Shown here piece after piece: positions 55,404 to 64,000 of a DNA stretch of 64,000 bases. The translations under genes and the position numbers were made by a program. Origin of the DNA: Bubalus kerabau (taxonomy: Eukaryota; Chordata; Mammalia; Artiodactyla; Bovidae); the NCBI RefSeq assembly GCF_029407905.1, contig NC_073624.1, positions 114,204,001 through 114,268,000 of the forward strand. The letters run 5' to 3'. Position 1 is the stretch's first letter. The number at the start of each line of letters is the position of its first letter. The notes below the pieces were generated by a model. It did no database searches and had not been told where the DNA came from. It worked only from the letters and a program-made list of their open reading frames with translations.

Positions 55404-55545
55404 GGACTATATGGTCATGGAATTCTCCAGGCCAGAAAACTGGAGTGGGTAGCCTTCCCCTTCTTCAGGGGATCTTCCCAACCCAGGTCTCCTGCATTGC
55501 AGGCAGATTCTTTGCCAGCTGAGTCACAAGGGAACTAGCCTCAAG
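55404..55545 (-). mobile_element. Bov-tA SINE, antisense, directly after BovB
   Basis: 'tggaattctccaggccagaa', 'ggggatcttcccaacccagg', 'tctcctgcattgcaggcaga' and the head end 'cagctgagtcacaagggaac' form an antisense Bov-tA without its 3' tail region. It starts exactly where the BovB tail stops. Confidence 0.9.
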
Positions 55546-55799
55546 TGTTTTTGTTATTCCTTTCTGACAGGAAACTGTGAACCAGTGGAGAAATGCGTAG
55601 CATCAGATTGTGGTGGTAATGTGGAGAGTTGAAATTTGAGAAACAAAGTGTCCCTAGACTCTTCATATTCCCTCTTTCTTTATACCCATACTAGTTTAGT
55701 GTTCTGCTACACTGTGTGATAGTCTGATCTAATAATTTAGGAATTTTTATACCTTGAATGTTGCACTTTATACATCAGAGTTGAGAATTTAAACATTTG

Positions 55800-55960
55800 G
55801 CAGTCAATGTGGCAAAATGGAAAGGCATTCTATTTAGAGTAAAGGATTTTGAATTCTGAATCAGTGTTTTTAATAGTTGTATGCCAACTAAAGTTTTTGG
55901 AGTTTCAGTTTCTCTGTTTGAAAGGTAGAAAGCAGCTAATAGTCTCTGCTCCTATAGACC
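55800..55960 (-). mobile_element. MIR SINE, antisense
   Basis: 'gtaaaggattttgaattctg', 'gttgtatgccaactaaagtt', 'ttggagtttcagtttctctg' and 'tttgaaaggtagaaagcag' follow antisense MIR. It is diverged. Confidence 0.5.
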
Positions 55961-56284
55961 AATCTCCAGTTCTTGTCTTATAGTCCCCTCCAACTCAGCA
56001 AAGGATAACCTGCCTCAGATATATCCCTCACACACCCATGAATATCCTTGTCTTCCTCATCTTCCACCAGAGAAAACTCTCTGCTTTTAAGGAGCTCATG
56101 TGATCAGGTGAGTCCCAATGGATAATTTCTCCATTTCCAAGTCAACTGTGCCATAACAATAGGAGCAAAGCACAACAAATTCACAGATCCGAGGATTCTG
56201 CAGGGTGTACACCCGAGGGATGCAGAAGCTTGGGGGACATCTTAGAATCCTATCACACCAGAGAGAATATATAAAATTCTGCAC

Positions 56285-56832
56285 AAAATGTATCAGATTT
56301 CAGATATAAAATCTAAAACTATGAACTTCTTGGAGAAAACATAGTGGAAAACCCTCCCGATGTCAGAGTAAGTAAAGACTGCTAAGGCAGGACAGTAATC
56401 AATTTTAAATTAATAAAATAAAAAAGTTAAATTTCAAAAACATATTAAAATTCTGTTTTTAAGAGACATTTAGAAAAATGAAAAGGTAAGTTACAGGTTA
56501 GAAAATAATATTTAATTATATGGTTGACAAAGGTCTTATATTTGGAGTATATAAAGAACTCATGAGCTAATAATAAAAGAACAATAAATGTCTAATAGGT
56601 ATGTGAAAAGATACTCAGAATAATGGCTTATAGTAATGGTTTCATGATTATCCTACCACACAACCCCAAAACAAGTCTAAAATTAAAAAAAAAAAACATG
56701 GACAATACACAATATTGCCAAAGATGTGGGACAACTGGAACTTTCCTACATTCCTACTGGGGATATAAAATAGTACAACCCCTTTTGAATACAGTTGGCA
56801 GTTTTTTTATTAAAAATTTGCATACATGATTA
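56285..56832 (+). mobile_element. Old L1 ORF2/3' remnant
   Basis: In L1 order: 'ggagaaaacatagtggaaaa', 'gacattta' plus lysine-rich codons, 'aaaggtcttatatttggagt', 'atataaagaactcatgagct', 'gtgaaaagatactcagaata' and 'agatgtgggacaactggaac'. A large internal part is missing. It is followed directly by an MLT1-type LTR. Confidence 0.7.
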
Positions 56833-56844
56833 CATAAAGCAAAG

Positions 56845-57219
56845 ACATTGAGATGGACTATTGTCCTGGATTATCCACATGGGTCCAATGTAATTACAAG
56901 AGTCCTTAAAAATCAGAGAAGCTATCATGATGAAAACAAGTGCCAGGGTGATGCCATGTAGATATGAAGACGTTAGCTTTGAAATGGCTCTAAAAATGAA
57001 GAAGGGGCCATGAGCCAAAGAATGCAGAAAAATTCAAGGAGTGGAGAAGATAAGGAAATAAATCCTCTCCTAGAATCTCCATAAAGAACCCAGTTGTCCA
57101 ATATCTTGATTTCAGTCTGGCAAAACTAAGACTTCTAGACTAGTAAAGTAAAAAATCTGTGTTTTTTTAAGCCACTATGTGGTAATTTGTTACGGCAGCA
57201 ATAGAAAACTAACACAGAC
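56845..57219 (+). mobile_element. MLT1-type LTR (ERVL-MaLR)
   Basis: 'ggattatccacatgggtcca', 'atgtaattacaagagtcctt', 'gggtgatgccatgtagatat', 'aaggggccatgagccaaaga', 'aagccactatgtggtaattt' and 'gcagcaatagaaaactaaca' match an MLT1 LTR in order to its right end. It is old and solo. Confidence 0.85.
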
Positions 57220-58270
57220 CTTTACAGACAATGCAATGCTCCCTCTTACATTTGTGGTACACATGTTTCAATTATATGTATTTATTATATATCTTAATAT
57301 CTGGCAATATAAGCTCTATAGCCATATTTTCCTTTGAAATATTTTTCTTAGCCATTTTTCTTCCTAATTTTTACTCATGAACTTTATATTCTTCAAGGTC
57401 AAAATTAACATTGCTATTCTTATACAGCATCAATCAATTTAGGGGAGAAAGTCTATTTTCATTACTGAATCTTCAATCCAAAATCATAGTATGTCTCAAT
57501 GTATTTGTCTTTTGCACTAATATGCGGAGTTTTATAAGATTGTTTACTTGCTTTTTTCCTCATTAATTTCTAATGCTGATTTATGAATAGCATGTCCCCA
57601 GAAATAAGTTTTATTAATATAATTAAAATAATTATAATATATTAATATAATATAATAATATAATAATATAATTAAATAATTAATTTTTTCTGTGTATTAA
57701 AATATTAAAGTTGTCATAGAAAGCTCATAGTACTGTTTGCTGAGTTTCTTCTTTAATTTAGGCATATTTATGACCTGCTTTTCCTAAAGTATATTATATT
57801 ATAGATATATATCATACTTTTCCCATTCTTCTTTTTTAACCCCTGCACAGTGTTGTGTATCGTGGTTGTCCCATTTTATATTTTGTCACTGGACAATTAA
57901 GCCATTTTCACTCTTTTGCTCTTATAGTTTGTAAAGTTATGGGTATCTTTGCACATTTTTTTTTAATGTGTGAATATTTCCTTTAGATATTAAGATTTTG
58001 TGTTATTTTAAATTTAGATAAAAACTTCAAATGTTGGTTCTAAATTACTATCTTACTTTGAGACATTTAATAATCATTCATTTAAAATCTTTTCATTTTT
58101 TCATTCATTTAATTCATTTAAAATCTTTTGTCGGTCTGATGGATTTTTGCCTTGAGTTTTTCTTATTACTAGTTGAAGTCAAGAAACTTTTCATATTGTT
58201 ATTAGATACTCATATGGATCTTTTCTAAGAGGTGATTTTTCATATTCTTAGTAGGTTATTCATAATTTTA
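57220..58270. other. AT-rich DNA, low-complexity tract at 57605-57695
   Basis: Nothing recognisable except a tract of short aat/ata units at 57605-57695 and a local repeat of tcatttaaaatctttt (58078-58093 and 58111-58126). Possible old L1 text after 57840 cannot be supported. Confidence 0.4.
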
Positions 58271-58274
58271 CTAG

Positions 58275-58530
58275 CTATTAATTTATTTAACAAACATACT
58301 TAATAGTACTATGTGCAAGATAATATTCTAAGAACTTTACAAATATGAATTTAGTAAATTGTTATACCAGGTCTATGAGGTAGGTACTATTTTTATTTCC
58401 ATTTTACAAAATGAGGAGACTGAGCCTAGAAAGGTTGAAGGAGTTTTCCAAAGTCATACAGCTGGTAAGTAGTTGAACTGGGTGGCTCCAGAGTCTGTGC
58501 ACTCACCTGCTCTACTGTATGCAAAGCTCT
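58275..58530 (+). mobile_element. MIR SINE, nearly complete
   Basis: In order: 'gtactatgtgcaagataata', 'ttctaagaactttacaaata', 'tatgaggtaggtactatttt', 'attttacaaaatgaggagac', 'gtcatacagctggtaagtag' and 'ggctccagagtctgtgcact'. It is the best preserved MIR in the window. Confidence 0.9.
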
Positions 58531-58879
58531 TCACATGTTCAGAATACCAATACTTTGTGATGTATACTACAAAAATTTTCTCCTAGTATGTTTGTGTCTG
58601 AACATCATTTGATTTATTTAATCATATATATCAATCTACTTAATTTTACAAATGTGTGTCTAATTTAGTCATGTAGTCTGAAATGAACATATATATATAA
58701 TTAGATTGAAACATATGATTAAAATATATGATCAAATAGAAACATAAAAAAGGTTCAAAGAAAAATAATCTTTGCTTCAAGATTTATCTACTAAAACTCA
58801 TAAAGATTTTTTTTCTCCAGTGGTGTCACCTAATTTTTTTAGCTTTGCTATTTATATTTAAGTCTTTAATCATGTTCTC

Positions 58880-59200
58880 TTGAATAGTATGATATATATT
58901 GATCTTTCTATGTATACTTTGTAACCAGCCAGCTTGGGGACTGATTTACAATTTCTAAAAGATTTTTCAGTTAATTCTTTTTGGTTTTCTAAGAGACAAC
59001 TGCTTTATCTGCAGATATAAGGGGAGGAGGTCTTTCTTTTTTTTATGGCATTTTATAGAACTTCCAGAACAGTATTGAATAATTTTAATGATAGCAGTTA
59101 TTCTTGTCTTATTGCTGAATATAGTGAAAAATGTTTTTTAGTGTTTCACTCTTCAGTATGATGATATTTTTATTCATTATCAATTTTAGCACAGTGGCTC
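58880..59200 (-). mobile_element. Old L1 ORF2 remnant, antisense
   Basis: 'atctgcagatataaggggag', 'tagaacttccagaacagtat', 'tgaataattttaatgatagc' and 'ttcttgtcttattgctgaat' mirror the antisense L1 ORF2 reverse-transcriptase region. It is highly diverged. Confidence 0.6.
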
Positions 59201-59980
59201 AATTAGTTGAGTAAAAATCAAATATAATGCATCTTTTTAAACCATAACTCTTGAATTCCTCTATATATAACTCTTGAAGTACACAGTACAAACTACTATG
59301 GAAGAGTTAATTTGCTAAATAAAGGCAACTTACGAGCTTGATGTGGACCATGGTTAGGGGAGGAATCTGGCCCAAATGCTGGCATCTGCATTTCCTAGTT
59401 TCCATGAAAGCACAAACCATCTCTTCTGGTCAATATCATTATGAGATACCTCCTATCATTATTGTGCTGTTTCAGTATGGCCTATAGTCATAATGTCCCC
59501 TTTGTCTTGATCTGGAACCATCTGCTGTCTACTTTTAAAGACCACACCATGGTGAAATTGGGAGGATGTTACTTTTCCATCAGCAGGGATATCCCTACTT
59601 TCAAGCCTAAGTCTGTCTAGTGCTTTCTTCGAGGTGTGCTGTCTTTTGGGCTACTCCCTCGGAGCACCGTAGAGCTGTTTTATTCTGTGAACTCCCTACA
59701 CATCACTGGGATTTCTAGCACTTTGACGTGGGGTCTCAACAAGGAGAAGAGGCAGGATGCTGGATAATTTGACAGAAAACTTTATGTTGAAAATCTAATT
59801 TTACCTTCTCTCAGTTTCCTTTCCTTTCTGATAATTGATGGAATTCAACTTTCCTTTCCACCCTCCCTCCCTCCCCTCTTCTTTTTCTTTTTATCTTTCT
59901 TCCTTGAATGAGAAAAATGGCTTTTACTTTAACACATATTCTTCCCTCCTATATGGTTGTATGATTTTTCAGCATACTAT
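59201..59980. other. No feature recognised
   Basis: About 0.8 kb. The segment 59340-59760 is less AT-rich than its surroundings but shows no repeat or exon that I can name. Confidence 0.4.
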
Positions 59981-59984
59981 GCAT

Positions 59985-60070
59985 ATCCTGTTTTCTGTGG
60001 TTTCCCAGTGCCTAGCACAAGGCTGGAGGTTGATATTAAATAGGTTTTTCTTGAATGAATTGAGAAAAGT
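59985..60070 (+). mobile_element. L2 3' end fragment
   Basis: 'cccagtgcctagcacaaggc' and 'ttcttgaatgaattgag' match the L2 terminal block 'cccagtgcctagcacagtgc ... ttgaatgaatg'. Confidence 0.65.
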
Positions 60071-60104
60071 ACAAATACCTTTAATAATAAATCCTGTTAT
60101 TTTT

Positions 60105-60260
60105 GTCCTGGTTCTACTCTGTATTCCCGGCATGACTTTGGAGACATTATTTACCCCTTATCTCTTGCCTCATCTACAAAGTTAAAATAATAAACCAGAA
60201 CTGTTGCATTAAATAATTTGAAAAAGAAAAAGCACACTTTGTAAACTGGAAAAACAACAC
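60105..60260 (-). mobile_element. MIR fragment, antisense
   Basis: 'gcatgactttggagacatta', 'tctcttgcctcatctacaaa' and 'gttgcattaaataatttgaa' follow antisense MIR. It is weak but in the right order. Confidence 0.45.
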
Positions 60261-61707
60261 AAATGCAAGTCTATCTTATTATTATTATTACATGTTCTTC
60301 CCAACACTATTGCATGTTAAAGGAGTTTACTCAATAACCCAAAGAATTGGACCTCTGAAGACAGATCTATAGCAGGAGCATTTTGAGTCAGAGGAGCGTT
60401 TCTAGCTGTCCTTCTAGTTTGTATATATTGTGGAGCATTTGATTTGTGCTTATCCTGATCACAAGGGTAAGCAAGTCCTGGACAGCACGTGGCATAAGAT
60501 AGAGTGGGGAAGATTTCTTAAGCCATACAGCCAACCTAAGACCAGGATTCCTCTCAAGTCCTTAAAGCATTCTGTGACTCTAATATCTCTTCTTTCACAC
60601 TTTATGCAGTCCAGCTACTATCATGGTAATTTGTTTCTACATTCTTCCCCATCCTTCTCTTGTCATTTCCAGATCTTTCTAGATAAGAAGTTCTGTTTTT
60701 CTTATTTCTGTGAAGGCGGTGCCTTTCATGTTTAGGTTAAGCCGTTTGACATGGGGTGTTTTCTCTAGAGGTTTCTAGAATTCTTTCACTTTCATTCTTT
60801 GAAGAGCCTAACTGGACCTTATTCTAGTCCTTATAGTAGAAGCTGTAAAATCCAAAGTCATGTTGTCGAGTTATAATGGCCTCCCTTGTTTCCCTGACTC
60901 TATTTTTATGGCATTCACTCCATAATGTTCTTAAATAAGTATATTTTTCCTACATGTCTGAAGATGCTGTCCGTATTGGTGAAAAGGGAATGTTAAGGAT
61001 GCATGAATAATATATTCCTGATCAGTCTAAACACAGTTTAGGGGGAAAAATAAAACATAAGATTTTTTCTGGGCACTCAGGATTTATTAGTATGCCTTAT
61101 TGACATATTCCTGCGCTTTCAGACAGAAAGGGCAATTTACATTAAAAGATGTGATTAAATACATTTTCAATAGCTGTGAATTAAGTCTCTATGTATGTCT
61201 CCTGGAGTTTCATACATTCCTTAAAGTTTACTTTAAAGTAGATGAGTACATATCACACTGTTTTGCCCAAAGTACTAAAATTGTTCAAATATCCACTGGA
61301 GAATTACTGATTGTTGTACATGCCAGTGTTCATGACAAAATATTTGAGAGAAATAGAGAGACAGAGAGGGTACAGAGAGTTGAAAGAAGGAAGAAAGAGT
61401 CAGGCATGTTTGTGACAATTATTTTTTATAAAAGGTGTCTATGAGGTCAGTTATAAAATGGATGCTGAATATAATAAAAGACAAATAATAGTCAGCTTCA
61501 GGAATCACTTTTGACTTTGATGAGTGTTTTTAATCCTAGATGTTCTTGTGCCCTTTACAAAGAAAGCCCCCTTCTCCTTGTGGCCCCACTCGACTCTTGA
61601 TGGAGTCAGCCTTTCACACAAATATGAAATGGATTAATTGAATTAAGATGAGATTTAGCAGTCTCATCTTAATTGTAGGAACACACCATGTGCTCACTAC
61701 AGTGCCA
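60261..61707. other. No repeat recognised
   Basis: About 1.4 kb without a named element. A 114-codon plus-strand frame at 61100-61444 has no known domain and a low-complexity ERNRETERVQRVERRKKE stretch. I do not call it a gene. Confidence 0.4.
61641..61674. repeat. Small perfect hairpin
   Basis: aattaagatgaga (61641-61653) and tctcatcttaatt (61662-61674) are exact reverse complements with an 8-base loop. There is no T-run after it and no gene next to it. Confidence 0.8.
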
Positions 61708-61893
61708 AAAGTGAAAGTGAAATTCGCTCAGTCCTACCCCGTTCTTTGCAGCCTCATGGATATACAGTCCATGCAATTCTCCAGGTCAGAATACTGGAGT
61801 AGGTAGCTTTTCTCTTCTCCAGGGGATCTTCCCAACCCAGGTCTTCCACATGGCAGGCAGATTCTTTACCAGCTGAGCCACAAGGGAAGCCCA
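61708..61893 (-). mobile_element. Bov-tA SINE, antisense (first of a tandem pair)
   Basis: It runs from the tail 'gaaagtgaaattcgctcagt' through 'ggggatcttcccaacccagg' to the head 'gccacaagggaagccca'. A second head-and-body unit follows with no spacer. Confidence 0.92.
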
Positions 61894-62012
61894 AGAATAC
61901 TGGAGTGGGTAGCCTATCCCATCTCCAGTGGATCTTCTTGACCCAGGAATCGAACCAGGTCTCCTGCATTGCAGGCGTATTCTTTACCAACTGAGCCATC
62001 AGGGAAGCCCAG
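61894..62012 (-). mobile_element. Bov-tA head unit, antisense (second of a tandem pair)
   Basis: 'agaatactggagtgggtagc', 'ccaggaatcgaaccaggtct' and 'gagccatcagggaagcccag' repeat the central and tRNA-like parts of the preceding unit without its 3' tail. The result is a head-duplicated SINE. Confidence 0.9.
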
Positions 62013-62384
62013 CTACAGTGGCATGTTCGCTCTCACCTTGTATAAGAGACATGTGCTTAATACTACTCCACAATCTCTCTTTCCCTAAAACCTTATTGAC
62101 ATATCCTGATTATTATAAATATCTAATTTTCCCTAGAAAATGTACTCCTTAATTTTATTTCTGAGCTTTCTCCTACTTATGTAATCTCTGACTTAGATCA
62201 TCAACAGTGATTTCAAGTAGGAAATGTCACACTTCCCTAGAAAATGGGTAGATGCCTCTACTTCTCTTCCTTCAAATATTTGAATTGTTCTGTACAGCTT
62301 AAAGAATGCATCCTTCCACATCTATTGTGTGTTTTCTGCCATTCCAGGTTGATTTCAAGTTGCCTTGTTCACATGTGCTCAATA

Positions 62385-62445
62385 TTTTTTTATTGAAGTA
62401 TAGTGATTTACAACGCTGTATTGGTTTCAAGTGTACAGCATGGTG

Positions 62446-62479
<34 letters not shown>

Positions 62480-62860
62480 CTTTTTCAGATTCTTCTCTAA
62501 GTTACTATAAAATATTGGGTATAGTTCCCGTGCTACATAGTAGCTCCTTGTAGATTACCTATTTGACATATAGCAGTGTGCATATGTTAATCTCAAATTC
62601 TTAGCTTATCCTCCCCCTGCCTCCCCTTTGGTAACCATAAATTTCTATGTCCGTGGGTCTATTTCTGCTGTGTAAATAATTTCATTTGTGTCATATTTCA
62701 GATGCCACATGTAAGTGATATCATATGATATTTTTATCTACCAGGCTTACTTCACATAATACGAAAATCTGTAGATTCACCCACATTGCTGCAAGTGGCA
62801 TTATTTCATTTTTAATTGTTGAGTAATATTCCATCATAAATATGTATATGTTTGTATGTA
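62385..62860 (-). mobile_element. L1 3' UTR, antisense
   Basis: A T-tract is followed by 'attgaagtatagtgatttac', 'ttcaagtgtacagcatggtg', 'gttcccgtgctacatagtag', 'gtttctgctgtgtaaataat' converted in part, and 'gttgagtaatattccatcat'. A TA array is embedded at 62445-62476. It is 5' truncated at about 62860. The stretch 62013-62384 shows nothing recognisable. Confidence 0.88.
62445..62476. repeat. TA microsatellite inside L1
   Basis: About 15 TA units within the L1 3' UTR, where related copies have only a short 'catatatac'-like word. Confidence 0.93.
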
Positions 62861-62951
62861 TGTATGTGCCACATGTGGCAATATTTTCTTTCTCACAACA
62901 ACCTTGGGTGTCTGATTTCACTTTATCCATTACAGAGGTTGAGCATGCATT

Positions 62952-63172
62952 TGTGCTAAGTTGCTTCAGTTATGTCCAACTCTTTGCAACCCCATGGACT
63001 ATAGCCCACCAGGCCCCTCTGTCCAAGGGATTCTACTGACAAGAATACTGCAATGGGTTGCCATGCCATGCCCTTCTCCAGGGGATCTTCCCAACCCAGT
63101 GATCAAACCCACATCTCCTGTGTCTCCTGCATTGCAGGCAGATTCTTTACGGCTGAGCCACTGGGGAAGCCT
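62952..63172 (-). mobile_element. Bov-tA SINE, antisense
   Basis: 'gctaagttgcttcagttatg', 'gaccaccatgg' region changed to 'aaccccatggactatagccc', 'ggggatcttcccaacccagt' and the head 'gagccactggggaagcc'. A local duplication 'catctcctgtgtctcctg' sits in the middle. Confidence 0.92.
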
Positions 63173-63379
63173 TATTATAGAGATTAGGAAATTGGTAATT
63201 AGATAATTAGAAAAAAATCACTCAGCTGCTCTGTTATCCAGTCAAGATTTTAACCCTTGAATGTCTCACCCCTAAAATCCATCCATTAGTGGGTATTCAA
63301 TAAACATCTGTTAAGTGACTATACAAATGTATATATGTCACTACCACTCTGAACATTCGAGAAAGCAACAAAATTATAA

Positions 63380-63697
63380 AAAAGGAGATCAAACCAGTCA
63401 ATCCTAAAGGAAATCAACCCTGAATATTCATTGGAAGGACTGATGCTGAAGCTGAAACTCCAACACTTCAGCCACCTGATGCGAAGAACTGACTCACTGG
63501 AAAAGACTCTGATGCTGGGAAAGATTGAGGGCAGGAGGAGAAGGGGGCGACAGAGGATGAGATGGTTGGATGGCATCACCAACTCAATGGACACGAGTTT
63601 GAGCAAACTTTGGGAGATAGCGAAGGACAGGGAAGTCTGGTGTGCTGCAGTCCGTGGTGTTGCAAAGAGTGGGACACAACTTAGCAATTGAACAACA
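63380..63697 (+). mobile_element. BovB 3' end fragment
   Basis: Starts at 'aaggagatcaaaccagtcaa' and ends 'agcaattgaacaacaatgag'. It is of the older lineage, and an 86-codon frame (63431-63691) is still open across most of it. The left flank 'aaattataaaa' joins the truncation point directly. Confidence 0.93.
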
Positions 63698-64000
63698 ATG
63701 AGTGATGGGAGGAAAAGGGATAACAAAAAGAAATTTCACTCTTGAATGAGACTGTGAATGAGGTGGAAAAGTAAAAATAAAGACAAAAACTCAGGTGCTT
63801 CTGAATTCACTTACTAGTTTCAGTACTGTGCCACCACACTGATCTCTTTCATAGGCCCTAGACCTTTTTCATTGATTTTGCTCTAAATACACAAATTGAT
63901 AAGACTCTCACTTCTTTACAACATTGTCAGTAATATATGATACTATAATATAGTTACAATACTGCAAGTGTTTGACATTTGTATTTCTAGATGCTAAATG
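63698..64000. other. No feature recognised
   Basis: The last 300 bases are AT-rich with no repeat or coding signal that I can support. Confidence 0.4.

Noticed and set aside
61100..61444. 114-codon plus-strand frame as a gene
   Set aside because: There is no domain or conserved motif, a low-complexity basic stretch is present, and I see no promoter or splice evidence.

Overview
The window reads as nuclear DNA of a ruminant, most likely a bovid. It is dense in three families typical of that group: BovB (an RTE-type LINE whose 3' end is a short run of ACTGA-like units instead of a poly-A tail), the tRNA-derived SINE Bov-tA, and its dimeric relative BOV-A2. The 3' ends of artiodactyl L1 elements are also present. 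Older mammalian layers (L2, MIR, MLT1-type LTRs, degenerate L1) lie underneath. All family names come from recalled consensus text; no search was run, and edges are usually good to about 10-20 bases for young copies and about 50 for old ones.

I find no host protein-coding gene, no exon chain, no tRNA or rRNA gene and no CRISPR array. Every longer open frame that I can recognise belongs to BovB or to antisense transposon sequence. The window therefore looks like intergenic or deep intronic DNA. I estimate that about a fifth of it is BovB.

Layout: 1-4.5 kb, mostly unassigned DNA with one BovB 3' end, an antisense L1 end and a short SINE. 5.2-6.6 kb, a BovB reverse-transcriptase fragment. 6.8-7.7 kb, L2 and MIR. 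8.5-10.6 kb, a three-level nest: an antisense L1 holding a BovB, which holds a younger L1 with an 18-base target duplication and an apparent 3' transduction. 14.6-18.4 kb, one sense L1 ORF2/3' UTR copy cut by an antisense L1 end and two BovB copies, the second with an undamaged 280-codon frame. 18.5-19.4 kb, an antisense BovB. 20-23.6 kb, a near full-length BovB that has lost its catalytic YADD box. 24-30 kb, L2, old L1, a TG microsatellite and an MLT1-type LTR. 31-43.6 kb, scattered SINEs in L2 and MIR sequence, including two BOV-A2 copies facing each other at 37.8-38.4 kb. 46.8-47.5 kb, a perfect 31-base-pair fold-back with an A-rich tail, followed by a solo retroviral LTR. 49.9-50.5 kb, a second probable LTR. 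50.7-55.5 kb, a BovB cluster with BovB and L1 copies inserted in it. 55.8-64 kb, MIR, old L1, MLT1, a tandem Bov-tA pair, an L1 end and a last BovB 3' end.

Nothing here forms an operon or pathway. The content is a stratigraphy of retroposition: L2 and MIR first, then MLT1 and old L1, then artiodactyl L1, then the ruminant BovB and its dependent SINEs, and finally a few young L1 and BovB insertions whose target-site duplications are still intact.
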